This document shows positions 17,473-26,231 of a stretch of DNA of 64,000 bases, piece after piece; the first letter of the stretch is position 1, and each line of letters opens with the position of its first letter. Below the pieces are notes generated by a model that was given only the letters and a program-made list of their open reading frames with translations, had not been told where the DNA came from and did not search any database. A program made the translations under genes and the position numbers. The stretch spans positions 1 to 64,000 of the forward strand of contig JAXFDY010000099.1 of NCBI GenBank assembly GCA_034172985.1, given 5' to 3'. This DNA comes from CAG-303 sp034172985 (GTDB lineage: Bacteria > Bacillota > Clostridia > Lachnospirales > Lachnospiraceae).

Positions 17473-18252
17473 TCATGGCGAAATATATCTTACTACCAGT
17501 ACTACCATTTCCTTCATCTCATCAAACACAAAGGATGTGATATTTGGTATGGCAGTGATGGTCATAAACATAATCAACATACCTGCTATAATCTTTAACT
17601 GCATTCCTATGGAAAACATATGTATCTGTGGTGCTATTTTTGTCATAATACCCAGCAAGATGTTCACAATCAGGCTGGATGCAAACACAGGCAATGCGAT
17701 TCGAAAACCTATCAGGAAATAATCTCCCATAAAATCAATCATTGTGGTGACCAAAGATGCATGCACATTTATCTGTGTCAATGGAATTACCGTAAAAGAA
17801 TCTACAATTGCAGACAGAAGATACCAGTGCATTCCTGATACAATAAACATCATCAGAAAAATGTAACGATAAAATTGTCCGGAAATGGTAACCTGAGCTC
17901 CGGTCTGTGGATCAAAGATGGTTGCCATCGAAAATCCAATTTCCATGTCTATGATATGACCTGCAAATAAAATAATTGTACTGCACAAATATGCAGCGAA
18001 TCCTATCAAAGTCCCAGTGATTGCTTCTTTTAAAATCAATACGGCATAATCCATCGTACTGTCATAACTGAGATTTTGTGCCGGCAGTATTGTATAAATA
18101 AGAAAGGACAGAAACAATGATAAGCCAAGCTTAATTCTTTGTGGCGTATTTCTCTGTCCAAAAAAAGGAGCAATATAGATAAACGATGTGATTCTTACCA
18201 ATATTAAAAAAAATGTTTCTAACTCATATTGAGAAAAAGTAATTTCTAACAC
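17473..18252 (-). CDS. fliR: Flagellar export gate protein FliR
   Basis: FliR forms the export channel with FliP and FliQ. It has 259 aa with about six hydrophobic segments and the family features APFFGQRNTPQRIKLGLSL and GHIIDMEIGFSMATIFDPQ. The start is GTG at 18252, which overlaps the TAG stop of fliQ; GGAGAG lies 8 bases upstream. The overlap implies translational coupling with fliQ. Confidence 0.94.
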   Translation of the reverse strand: MLEITFSQYELETFFLILVRITSFIYIAPFFGQRNTPQRIKLGLSLFLSFLIYTILPAQNLSYDSTMDYAVLILKEAITGTLIGFAAYLCSTIILFAGHIIDMEIGFSMATIFDPQTGAQVTISGQFYRYIFLMMFIVSGMHWYLLSAIVDSFTVIPLTQINVHASLVTTMIDFMGDYFLIGFRIALPVFASSLIVNILLGIMTKIAPQIHMFSIGMQLKIIAGMLIMFMTITAIPNITSFVFDEMKEMVVLVVRYISP

Positions 18253-18518
18253 TAGATATACTCTCCAAAGCTACTCCAAAGTCGTTCCATAAAGCCGACA
18301 ATTGTATTTAATATAAAAGATCCAAAAATTAATAATGAAATAAATATGGTCAGTATTTTTGGCACAAATGTCAGTGTCTGCTCCTGTATCGAAGTAACTG
18401 TCTGAAAAATACTGATAATCAATCCTACAATCATTGATAAAAGTAATAGAGGAGCTGATGTTATTATAATTGTCCATAACGCATCACTGGCTATGTTCAT
18501 TACTGCCTCTACTGTCAT
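18252..18518 (-). CDS. fliQ: Flagellar export gate protein FliQ
   Basis: FliQ is a small export-gate subunit. It has 88 aa and two long hydrophobic helices (about 15-38 and 50-75) with the family pattern PLLLLSMIVGLIISIFQTVTSIQEQTL. Size and order (fliP-fliQ-fliR) are standard. It starts 18 bases after fliP and its stop overlaps the fliR start. Confidence 0.95.
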   Translation of the reverse strand: MTVEAVMNIASDALWTIIITSAPLLLLSMIVGLIISIFQTVTSIQEQTLTFVPKILTIFISLLIFGSFILNTIVGFMERLWSSFGEYI

Positions 18519-18536
18519 AATAACTACCTCCTCTAT

Positions 18537-19331
18537 TTACACTTTAATTGTTTCCAGTAAATTTACTATAATCAGGTTCCAGCCATCCGCTAATACGAAT
18601 AATAATATTTTAAATGGCATGGAAATCGTTGTTGGCGGAAGCATCATCATACCCATAGACATAAGTGTTGACGATACCACCATATCAATTACAATAAATG
18701 GTATGTATATCAGAAATCCTATCCAAAATGCTATCTTCAATTCATTCAATATGAATGCCGGTATGATAACATAAAGCGGTATATTATCTGTGCTTTCCAC
18801 TTCTGTAATTCCTGCTATTTCACACATTTTATCCAGATCAGCTTTATCACTGATATTTTTTAACATAAAGTTTCTTAAAGGCGTAATAGCTTCCTGAAGT
18901 GCCTCCTCCTGAGTAATTTCATTGTTACTCAGAGGAACGTATGCATTTTCATAAATCTGATTAAATACCGGCGACATAATAAATATCGTCAGAAATAGCG
19001 AAATACCAATCAATATCTGATTCGGCGGTGCTGACTGGGTATTTAATGCTGCTCTTGTAAAATGCATAACAATAAGGATTCTGGTAAAAGAAGTCAACAT
19101 AATCAGAATCGATGGACATAAGGCTAAAATCGTAAGAACAATGACAATCTGCAATGCTCCGCTGATTCCTCCCGTTTCTCCACTGGTAGATATATCTATT
19201 CCAAAAAGAGAATCCTTATCTTCTGTCTGAGTATCATCAATAGCTGTTGCATATACATTCCCAACAGACGGAATAGAGAAGCTAAAGGCTAAAAACAATA
19301 CCAAAATAATTTTAATTATTTTCTTTTTCAT
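18537..19331 (-). CDS. fliP: Flagellar export gate protein FliP
   Basis: FliP forms the pentameric core of the export gate. It has 264 aa. A cleavable signal peptide is likely (about residues 1-28, IIKIILVLFLAFSFSIPSV). The signature FTRILIVMHFTRAALNTQSA is followed by GISLFLTIFIMSPVF and the paired C-terminal helices IPFIVIDMVVSSTLMSMGMM. It follows fliO by 9 bases. Normal length. Confidence 0.96.
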   Translation of the reverse strand: MKKKIIKIILVLFLAFSFSIPSVGNVYATAIDDTQTEDKDSLFGIDISTSGETGGISGALQIVIVLTILALCPSILIMLTSFTRILIVMHFTRAALNTQSAPPNQILIGISLFLTIFIMSPVFNQIYENAYVPLSNNEITQEEALQEAITPLRNFMLKNISDKADLDKMCEIAGITEVESTDNIPLYVIIPAFILNELKIAFWIGFLIYIPFIVIDMVVSSTLMSMGMMMLPPTTISMPFKILLFVLADGWNLIIVNLLETIKV

Positions 19332-19340
19332 TTTCAGTAC

Positions 19341-19715
19341 CTATTTTTTATCCTGCTGATGTCCTAAGTTTTTTATCTTTTCAAATATCTGACTAAAATT
19401 TTCATTTGCATTAGCAGGCGTAGAACCCGGTAACTGAATGTCCTGTTCGTCAATAACATCTATTTTTTTCACTCTATCCCTGGTGACAGACAGAACATAA
19501 TATTTTTTGCCAATCCGGACAATCTCCATATATTTATTATTGGTTATCCGGTGCATTTCAATCACTTCAATGTTTCCTTTTCCTATCTTTCCTTTTTGAA
19601 AATTCGCAATCCAGACAGTCGTCATATAGCATGCTACAATAACGAAAAGAAACATGACCAGTGCCACAAGCAATCTGAAAAAACTTTCCAGACCAACTGC
19701 TAATATACTACTCAT
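19341..19715 (-). CDS. fliO: Flagellar export assembly protein FliO (FliZ)
   Basis: FliO helps FliP assemble into the export gate. It has 124 aa with one membrane helix (about 10-32) and a small cytoplasmic domain with GKGNIEVIEMHRITNNKYME and KKYYVLSVTRDRVKKI, the pattern of the FliO/FliZ family. The C-terminal 30 residues are polar and probably flexible. Between cheY and fliP, as in Bacillus. Confidence 0.88.
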   Translation of the reverse strand: MSSILAVGLESFFRLLVALVMFLFVIVACYMTTVWIANFQKGKIGKGNIEVIEMHRITNNKYMEIVRIGKKYYVLSVTRDRVKKIDVIDEQDIQLPGSTPANANENFSQIFEKIKNLGHQQDKK

Positions 19716-19717
19716 TA

Positions 19718-20080
19718 TCAGCCTACTGCTTTCTTAACTGCTTCAAGAACACGATCCGCCTGGAATGGTTTTACAATAAAATCTTTTGCTCCTGACTGAA
19801 TTGATTCAATAACCATTGCCTGCTGTCCCATTGCTGAACACATGATAACAGTTGCTCCCGGATCTGACTCCTTAATTTTCTTCAATGCCTGTATTCCATC
19901 CATCTCTGGCATTGTAATATCCATCATTACCAAATCCGGTTTTGTTTCCGCATATTTTTCAACTGCCATCTTACCGTTTTCTGCTTCACCTGCGATATTA
20001 TAACCATTTTTTGTTAAAATATCTTTTATCATCATTCTCATGAACGCAGCATCGTCACAAATTAAAATATTCTTTGCCAT
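19718..20080 (-). CDS. cheY: Chemotaxis response regulator CheY
   Basis: CheY-P binds the flagellar switch; it is made by CheA and removed by CheC and FliY. It is a lone receiver domain of 120 aa: acidic pocket Asp9/Asp10, phosphorylation site Asp54 (LVMMDITMPEM), the Ser in IMCSAMGQQ and Lys104 in FIVKPFQ. All needed residues are present. It lies between fliY, whose product dephosphorylates it, and fliO. Confidence 0.96.
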   Translation of the reverse strand: MAKNILICDDAAFMRMMIKDILTKNGYNIAGEAENGKMAVEKYAETKPDLVMMDITMPEMDGIQALKKIKESDPGATVIMCSAMGQQAMVIESIQSGAKDFIVKPFQADRVLEAVKKAVG

Positions 20081-20127
20081 ATAATTTCTCTCCTATTCAA
20101 CGTATATAGTTCATTGTTTTCAAGAAT

Positions 20128-21405
20128 CTATCGTATTATCTCAGTCACACGAACACCAAAACTTTCCTCAATAACTACAACCTCACCTTTAGCCACATAC
20201 TTTCCATTTACAAGTACATCAATCGGTTCACCTGCAATTTTATTCAGTTCAATAATGGTTCCCGGCGAAAACTCAAGAATATCCTGGATAGACTTTTTTG
20301 TTCTGCCTAATTCTACAGTCACCTCAAGAGGAACATCCATAATCAAATTAATATTCTCTTTTTGGTTAACTTCCAGTATATCAGGCGAAAATGTTTGAAA
20401 CTGTGCCTGCTGAACATTAATATTCTGCATCGGAGATCCCTGCATTGGCATTCCTTGCATTGGCATTCCTTGCATTGGCATTCCCTGCATCATCGGCATT
20501 CCTTGCATTGGCATCCCCTGCATCATCGGTGTTCCCTGCATTGGCATCCCCTGTGCCTGCGGCATACTGTAGTTTACATTCATATCAGACATCGGCTGCT
20601 GTTCCGTTGTCTGTGCTGTTGCTGCCGTCTGAACCGGTTCTGCTGAAATAACCGGCTCTGCCGTTGCCAAAGATTCTGAATTCAATTCTTCAACCGGATC
20701 AGAACCAACACCAAATTTATTACAAAGAGCTTTACAAAACTCTACAGGGTACAATTGCATAATCTCACTGTCGACCAGATCGCCAATCGTCATTTTAAAT
20801 GATATCTCGACAAAATTTCCCTGAAGGAATTCCGGAAGATCTGTCTCGCTTAAAACATCATTTAAATCCACAATATTAGCAACCGGTGGACTAATATCTA
20901 TCTTTATGCCCAGCATGGAAGACATTGATGTGGATGATGATCCCATCATCTGATTCATTGCTTCACATATGGCACTCAGATGTAATTCACTGATTTCTCC
21001 ATCAATGTTAGTACCATCGCCTCCCATCATAAGGTCTGCGATAATTTTTACATCTGTGTCCTTCAAAATAAGAACATTATTTCCATGGATACCTTCTTTA
21101 TAAGATATCTGAATAAAGACACATGGTCTGTCATAATTTCCAATCAGCTTATCCCAATTGGACAATTCCAATTTCGGTGTGGTAATATCCACTTTCTGAT
21201 TCACCAGGGAAGACATTGTAGTAGCAGCTGTTCCCATGCTAATGTTGGAGATTTCTCCCATGGTATCTCTTTCCATTGGAGAAAGTTCTTCTTCAATTGC
21301 TGCTGTTGTCACATTTTCTGATGAACTTGTTTCTGAAGAGCTGTCTCCGGCATCCATACCGTTGAGCAATGCATTTATCTCTTCCTGTGAAAGCATTCCG
21401 TCCAT
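20128..21405 (-). CDS. fliY: Flagellar switch protein / CheY-P phosphatase FliY
   Basis: FliY is the Gram-positive switch component that joins a FliN-type ring domain to a CheC-type phosphatase. It has 425 aa. An N-terminal CheY-P-binding peptide (LSQEEINALLNG, residues 5-16) resembles the FliM N-terminus. A CheC-like domain has two phosphatase motifs, GEISNISMGTAATTM and CEAMNQMMGSSSTSM, both with Glu and Asn. A linker with a Met/Pro/Gln/Gly tandem repeat (about 285-325) leads to a C-terminal SpoA/FliN domain (about 352-425). The domains are intact; the repeat is unusual. It abuts fliM by 3 bases. Confidence 0.95.
   Translation of the reverse strand: MDGMLSQEEINALLNGMDAGDSSSETSSSENVTTAAIEEELSPMERDTMGEISNISMGTAATTMSSLVNQKVDITTPKLELSNWDKLIGNYDRPCVFIQISYKEGIHGNNVLILKDTDVKIIADLMMGGDGTNIDGEISELHLSAICEAMNQMMGSSSTSMSSMLGIKIDISPPVANIVDLNDVLSETDLPEFLQGNFVEISFKMTIGDLVDSEIMQLYPVEFCKALCNKFGVGSDPVEELNSESLATAEPVISAEPVQTAATAQTTEQQPMSDMNVNYSMPQAQGMPMQGTPMMQGMPMQGMPMMQGMPMQGMPMQGMPMQGSPMQNINVQQAQFQTFSPDILEVNQKENINLIMDVPLEVTVELGRTKKSIQDILEFSPGTIIELNKIAGEPIDVLVNGKYVAKGEVVVIEESFGVRVTEIIR
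20438..20551 (-). repeat. 15-base tandem repeat in fliY encoding GMPMQ units
   Basis: About eight head-to-tail units, mostly 15 bases (GMPMQ) with two 18-base variants (xxPMMQ), lie in the linker between the phosphatase and FliN domains. The units keep the frame, so changes in copy number would alter linker length without breaking the gene. Confidence 0.85.
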
Positions 21406-21408
21406 TTT

Positions 21409-22386
21409 CTATTCCTCCCTAATAACAGATGTTATTCTTACTGCATATTGTTGGTTTGATGAACCTGGCAAAGCCATAAATTTCTTAATATTACCAACAT
21501 ATATTTCCAATTCATTTTCTATATTGGCATCGAGCTTAATCAAATCGCCCGGCTGAAGATTTACAAATTCTGCCACAGACATGGAGCTGTGTCCTAACAG
21601 TGCCTTGACAGGAATCTCAGCCTTTGAAATCAGCGATTCAATCACAGTCTCATATGTACCATCTTCTTTATTTTGCATTGTTGAATACCAATACTTGATA
21701 TTCAGCTTATCTATTACATCTTCCAGTGTTGCATAAGGAAGACAAATATTCATTAATCCTTCTACATCGCCAATCTTTAAATTGATTGTAACAATGGCTG
21801 TCATTTCCTGTGGCGATATTATCTGTGCAAACTGAGGATTCGTCTCAATCCTTTCCAATCTCGGTTCTACATTTGCAACATTTTTCCAAGGATCCCTCAA
21901 AAGATCTACGCAGACATTCATAATTCTTTCTATAATTGTCAGCTCTATCTCAGAAAATTCTCTCTTTTTTTCCAGTGCGACACCTTCACCGCCAAGTAAT
22001 CTGTCAACCATGCAAAAGCCAAGATTGGTTGCCAGTTCAATGACAATATTTCCCGGCAGCGGAGAAAAGTTTACAATGCTCAACAGCACCGGATTAGACA
22101 AAGAATTTGAAAATTCTGAATATGTAACCGCTTCCGCATTTAATACATCCACTTGTACACTTTTTCTAAAATATGCCGGAAGATTTGTATACAACAATCT
22201 TCCGTAATGTTCAAATATGCTTTCGAGAGTTCTCAGATGCTCTTTTGAGAATTTTGAAGGGCGCTTAAAATCATATACCTTAACTTCAATGGCCTCTTCA
22301 TCTTTATAATCATCTGCATCCAAATCTCCCGCGCTATACGCACTGAGCAATTTGTCTATCTCATCCTGCGATAATATTTCGCTCAC
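21409..22386 (-). CDS. fliM: Flagellar switch protein FliM
   Basis: FliM is the C-ring protein that binds CheY-P and sets rotation direction. I choose the GTG at 22386 as the start. It has GGAGGTGA 7 bases upstream and gives (M)SEILSQDEIDKLLSAYSAG, the exact family N-terminus; an ATG 21 bases further up would put that ribosome site inside the gene. The protein is then 325 aa. The CheY-binding peptide is residues 3-12, the CheC-like middle domain spans about 45-225 and the SpoA domain is at the C-terminus. It lies between fliL and fliY. Confidence 0.94.
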   Translation of the reverse strand: MSEILSQDEIDKLLSAYSAGDLDADDYKDEEAIEVKVYDFKRPSKFSKEHLRTLESIFEHYGRLLYTNLPAYFRKSVQVDVLNAEAVTYSEFSNSLSNPVLLSIVNFSPLPGNIVIELATNLGFCMVDRLLGGEGVALEKKREFSEIELTIIERIMNVCVDLLRDPWKNVANVEPRLERIETNPQFAQIISPQEMTAIVTINLKIGDVEGLMNICLPYATLEDVIDKLNIKYWYSTMQNKEDGTYETVIESLISKAEIPVKALLGHSSMSVAEFVNLQPGDLIKLDANIENELEIYVGNIKKFMALPGSSNQQYAVRITSVIREE

Positions 22387-22410
22387 GAAAAGCTCACCTC
22401 CATCCACACC

Positions 22411-22929
22411 TTATTGTGTCATGAAATCTCCAAATCCAACGCTGTAAATAAATGTGGAATTGTTATACATTTCTCGAAGTGCTTCTTTAATTTCTTCAAG
22501 AATTTCATCCTTATTGTTGATTACTTCTGTTTCATTGTACTTGCTCACAATGCTTGATACCTTAGTTCTCATAAGTTCTTCATAGCTTGAGAGTTTTCCC
22601 TTGTATTTACTGTAATCCTCATTTTTCTTATTCAGCGTAAGCGTAAGCTTAAATACTGCCACATGACTTTTTCCATCATCGCCCGGATTCAGTTCTACTG
22701 TGAACTTATCTGCAAAAGTGAAAATATCGGTATTATCGATACTAATCTGGTCGTCCTCTGTATGTTGCGCCTGACCTTCTTTTTCCAGATCAATTGCCTG
22801 TGCAACTTTCTTCACCATTTCATTAGAACTCATCACTGAAGGAACTACAGCAAATACTATTATAGCTGTTAAAACCAGATTTGTCACTAATAAAACAAGT
22901 AAAATAATATTAAATATACTTTTTTTCAT
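22411..22929 (-). CDS. fliL: Flagellar basal body-associated protein FliL
   Basis: FliL surrounds the stator and supports torque. It has 172 aa with one N-terminal membrane helix (about 5-30) and an extracytoplasmic stomatin-like domain (about 65-172) with FADKFTVELNPGDDGKSHVA and the conserved end RTKVSSIVSKYNETEVIN. Normal size. It lies between motB and fliM, and FliL works directly with MotAB. Confidence 0.93.
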   Translation of the reverse strand: MKKSIFNIILLVLLVTNLVLTAIIVFAVVPSVMSSNEMVKKVAQAIDLEKEGQAQHTEDDQISIDNTDIFTFADKFTVELNPGDDGKSHVAVFKLTLTLNKKNEDYSKYKGKLSSYEELMRTKVSSIVSKYNETEVINNKDEILEEIKEALREMYNNSTFIYSVGFGDFMTQ

Positions 22930-22973
22930 TTCAAACTCTTACCTCCATGTCAAATCATAGAATATAAGTGATA

Positions 22974-23810
22974 TTAATTCAGCACACCGGAAGAGCTGTA
23001 TTCATTGAAGATTTTTACCTCTACCCTTCGGTTTCGGGCTCTTCCTTCCGGCGTATCGTTAGATGCTATCGGTGCAGTCTCGCCGCGTCCCATACATCCC
23101 ATTGTCGTTACATCCATGTCTTTGTTATCTTTTAAATATTGATATAATGCATAAGCTCTTCCCTGTGATAATTCCATGTTATCGGAATATTTCACATTAC
23201 TCGAAGACTGTGGAACAGTATCTGTATGTCCAATAATCTGAATATCATATTTATCATATTTTTTTAAAATATCGCCTATCTTGCTGACAAAATCCAAAGA
23301 CTCGTCTCTGATTACTGCACTACCCGAATCGAAAAGTACCGAACCATTCAACGTAAGCATGACATATTGAGCTTCAATCTGAATATCTACTTCTCCATTA
23401 TTAAGGCCCTGTGCTTTCAGCTCTGCGCTAATCTCTTCTCCCATTTTTTCGGAAGCTTCAAGCATTTCCTGCTCTTTTTTTTCTTCGTACTCTTGCTCAT
23501 TTTCCGCAATCTGCTGATTCATGGCATCCTGACTCTGTCCCATACTCTCATAGAAATCATTTAATTCCGTAAGCTGGCTGACGCCACTTGAAATAAGCAC
23601 TCCATCCGTAAAGGATGAACCTCCGCCATCAAAAATGCTGAAATTGGTCTGCAGTGATGCAACAACCTCCTCAAATTTCTCCTGATCCACTGTGGACATT
23701 GAAAAAAGCAATACGAAAAAGCACAGTAATAAATTCATCAAATCACTGAACGTCGACATCCATGCTGGCGAGCCTTTACTGCCACCTTCCTCTTTTCTCA
23801 TTCTGGCCAT
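22974..23810 (-). CDS. motB: Flagellar stator protein MotB
   Basis: MotB anchors the stator to peptidoglycan and carries the ion path. It has 278 aa. The N-terminal helix (about 17-40) holds the essential Asp23 (STFSDLMNLLLCFFVLLFS). A plug/coiled-coil region follows (about 75-130), then an OmpA-type peptidoglycan-binding domain (about 150-278) with IIGHTDTVPQ, ELSQGRAYALYQYL and RARNRRVEVKI. Whether protons or sodium ions drive it cannot be told securely from this. It starts 2 bases after motA ends. Confidence 0.96.
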   Translation of the reverse strand: MARMRKEEGGSKGSPAWMSTFSDLMNLLLCFFVLLFSMSTVDQEKFEEVVASLQTNFSIFDGGGSSFTDGVLISSGVSQLTELNDFYESMGQSQDAMNQQIAENEQEYEEKKEQEMLEASEKMGEEISAELKAQGLNNGEVDIQIEAQYVMLTLNGSVLFDSGSAVIRDESLDFVSKIGDILKKYDKYDIQIIGHTDTVPQSSSNVKYSDNMELSQGRAYALYQYLKDNKDMDVTTMGCMGRGETAPIASNDTPEGRARNRRVEVKIFNEYSSSGVLN

Positions 23811-23812
23811 GA

Positions 23813-24607
23813 TTATTCACCGCCTTCGTTCTGTTCATTCATATTTTCTCTTGCTGCAGGTGACAGGAAGGATTTTAATTTTTCTTCTATTACTCTTGGA
23901 TTTTCACCCGCCTGAATAGAGAGAAGTCCTTCTATCATAATAGATCGAAGAGCAACTTCCTGTTCGTTATTTACTCTCAATTTATTTGCAACAGGCGTTG
24001 CCAGCCAATTGGCAATCAACGAGCCATATAAAGTTGTAAGCAATGCTACCGCCATATTTGGTCCAATTGTAGATGCATCATCCAAAGTCTTTAACATGTT
24101 AACCAGACCAATCAAAGTACCAATCATACCCCATGCAGGTCCTAATGCCGCCCATGTATCCCAGAATCCCGCTGTTTTTCTATGGCGGTCCTCCATACAA
24201 TTCAGTTCAGTTTCCATAATACCTTTGATCAATTCCGGATCAGTTCCGTCTACAATCAGAAGAATTCCTTTCTTCATAAATGCATCATCAATCTCCTGAG
24301 CCGCTTCTTCCAATGCAAGCAAGCCTTCTTTTCTCGCCACATTAGACAAATCTATAATTTTCTTAATCGTCGCTTCTATATCTATGGATGGAGACTTAAA
24401 TGCAAGTGTAATTCCTTTAAATCCGTTTACAAACTCTTTCACTGTAAACGATGTCAGCAAACTCGAAAGAGAACCTCCTATCGTAATAACCACTGATATA
24501 AAATCACCAAAATTTTTCAATGCAGCCATTCCGGCATCACCGGATACGATACCTATAAACACCAGTACAACACCGGAAACGATACCTATTAATGTTGCCA
24601 AATCCAT
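23813..24607 (-). CDS. motA: Flagellar stator protein MotA
   Basis: MotA is the ring-forming stator subunit that drives rotation. I prefer the ATG at 24607 (MDLATLIGIVSGVVLVF, the usual MotA start) with GGGTGA 5 bases upstream, over an in-frame GTG at 24616. It has 264 aa with four membrane helices (two near the N-terminus, two at about 150-205) and the conserved GPAWGMIGTLIGLVNML stretch. It is the first gene of the second motility transcription unit, with a promoter 39 bases upstream. Confidence 0.95.
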   Translation of the reverse strand: MDLATLIGIVSGVVLVFIGIVSGDAGMAALKNFGDFISVVITIGGSLSSLLTSFTVKEFVNGFKGITLAFKSPSIDIEATIKKIIDLSNVARKEGLLALEEAAQEIDDAFMKKGILLIVDGTDPELIKGIMETELNCMEDRHRKTAGFWDTWAALGPAWGMIGTLIGLVNMLKTLDDASTIGPNMAVALLTTLYGSLIANWLATPVANKLRVNNEQEVALRSIMIEGLLSIQAGENPRVIEEKLKSFLSPAARENMNEQNEGGE

Positions 24608-24645
24608 TTTACTCACCCACTTTTTTTCAAAATACTATTTTCGTG

Positions 24646-24654
24646 ATTATAACA
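24646..24654 (-). promoter_or_regulatory. Extended -10 promoter before motA
   Basis: On the minus strand TG-T-TATAAT, a perfect extended -10 element; no good -35 is seen at 17-18 bases. Transcription would start near 24640, giving an untranslated leader of about 33 bases. Together with the terminator at 24765-24807 it makes motA the head of a separate unit. Confidence 0.6.
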
Positions 24655-24764
24655 TTTAAAGATATTTTATCACACTTTGCACTTTTTACCAACAGAAAAA
24701 TTTATTTTTTTTGCATTTTTTCATAAAATTTATTCTTTTCTTCATAATCCGGCAAATAACACAG

Positions 24765-24807
24765 AAAAAGGAACTTATCCGCCATTAAAACATTTTGGAT
24801 AAGTTCC
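24765..24807 (-). terminator. Intrinsic terminator after flgE
   Basis: GGAACTTATCC and GGATAAGTTCC form a perfect 11-bp stem (24770-24780 with 24797-24807). On the minus strand it is followed directly by TTTTTCTG. It starts 8 bases beyond the flgE stop codon. Confidence 0.85.
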
Positions 24808-24814
24808 AATATCA

Positions 24815-26155
24815 TTATCTCTTAAGGTTTAAAAGTTCTTCTATCATTGTATCAGAAGTTGTAATAATTCTTGAATTTGCCTGGAATCCTCTCTGGGTTA
24901 CAATCATATCTGTAAATTCAGAAGCAAGATCTACATTAGACATTTCAACAACACCACTTGACATTGTTTCTCCTGCAGCATCAATTGTGGAAAATGTTAC
25001 ATCACCGGAATTTAAGGTTTCTCCAAAAAGATTATCTCCTACTTTTTCCAAACCAGATGCATTGGAAAATTGTGCTGTAACCAACTGGCCGATTGTAACG
25101 GTATCTCCGTTTGTATAAGATGCGATTACGCTTCCATCTGCCGAGATACCAAGAGAAATCATCTCACCTACCGCTTTACCTGCACCTGCATTACCATTTG
25201 CAGTTCCTGCATTAGCTGCAAAATCAGTTGATTTTCCAAAACAAGTCATAGAAGAGAAGTCAACATTGATATCTTGTGAAAACGCCGGAAGATTTGCATT
25301 TCCCTGAGTAATATTTAACGTAAAGTTTGAATTTTCATTTGTGATTGTTCCATCCGTTCCATCAAACTGCAGTGTAATACTGCCATCTCCATTTACACCA
25401 TCTCCGCTTAACACGGCTGACACATCCTCCAGTTCCTCAGAACCAAAGAAAATTCTTGTAGCTCTCATCGTATACTCTGTTGAGCTGACCTGCTCCACGT
25501 CAAACTGAACACCATATTTGTTTCCAAGACTGTCATAAACATATAATTTTGTACTGACGTATCCCTGACCATGTGTTTTATAAGAATCATCCTGGGCATT
25601 AATGTTACCTGATATTGCTGCCTGGGTAGTCTGTGCAGGATCAGTCTGCATATAATCAGAACCATACAATGAAATCGGTCTTAATCTATCTTTCTGCAGA
25701 TAAAAATCACCTGTTTCCAGATCCTTCGCAGCAGTATAACCCATTACATAATCTCCGCTTCCTGTCACAAGATTTCCATTTCCGTCAGTTGTAAAATTAC
25801 CGGCCTTTGTATAATAATTTGCACCATCTGATTGAACTACAAAGAAACTATTTCCGTTAATCATAACATCCAGAGCATTTCCGGTGGACTGTGCTCCACC
25901 CCGGTCTGCAATATTTGTTGAAATCTGGCTGACACCGGCACCTAGACCGATCTGCTTAGCATTTGATCCGCCGATATTTCCTTCTTCCCCCGGTCCGCTG
26001 GCTGCCTGGGTAGTCTGATAAAACAATTCGCTGAAGGATACTCTTTGTGCTTTATATCCTACCGTATTTACATTTGCAATATTATTACCTATTACATCCA
26101 TCTTCGTCTGGTGAATACGCAATCCTGATACACCAGAGTATAATGATCTCATCAT
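24815..26155 (-). CDS. flgE: Flagellar hook protein FlgE
   Basis: FlgE polymerises into the hook. It has 446 aa. The N-terminal rod/hook signature is MMRSLYSGVSGLRIHQTK with NNIANVNTVGYKAQRV. The C-terminal signature is VDLASEFTDMIVTQRGFQAN. The middle carries variable surface domains. GGAGG precedes the ATG at 26155. It is the last gene before a strong terminator; flbD, often the next gene, is absent here. Confidence 0.96.
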   Translation of the reverse strand: MMRSLYSGVSGLRIHQTKMDVIGNNIANVNTVGYKAQRVSFSELFYQTTQAASGPGEEGNIGGSNAKQIGLGAGVSQISTNIADRGGAQSTGNALDVMINGNSFFVVQSDGANYYTKAGNFTTDGNGNLVTGSGDYVMGYTAAKDLETGDFYLQKDRLRPISLYGSDYMQTDPAQTTQAAISGNINAQDDSYKTHGQGYVSTKLYVYDSLGNKYGVQFDVEQVSSTEYTMRATRIFFGSEELEDVSAVLSGDGVNGDGSITLQFDGTDGTITNENSNFTLNITQGNANLPAFSQDINVDFSSMTCFGKSTDFAANAGTANGNAGAGKAVGEMISLGISADGSVIASYTNGDTVTIGQLVTAQFSNASGLEKVGDNLFGETLNSGDVTFSTIDAAGETMSSGVVEMSNVDLASEFTDMIVTQRGFQANSRIITTSDTMIEELLNLKR

Positions 26156-26231
26156 AAGAAATGACCTCCTTCTACCTGTACCGTATGCTTTTCTCCGTCA
26201 TTCAAAAAGCTTTAGCCTCCTTAAGGTCCGG

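Noticed and set aside
20438..20551. CRISPR-like repeat
   Set aside because: The units are contiguous without spacers, in frame, and encode a protein repeat in fliY.
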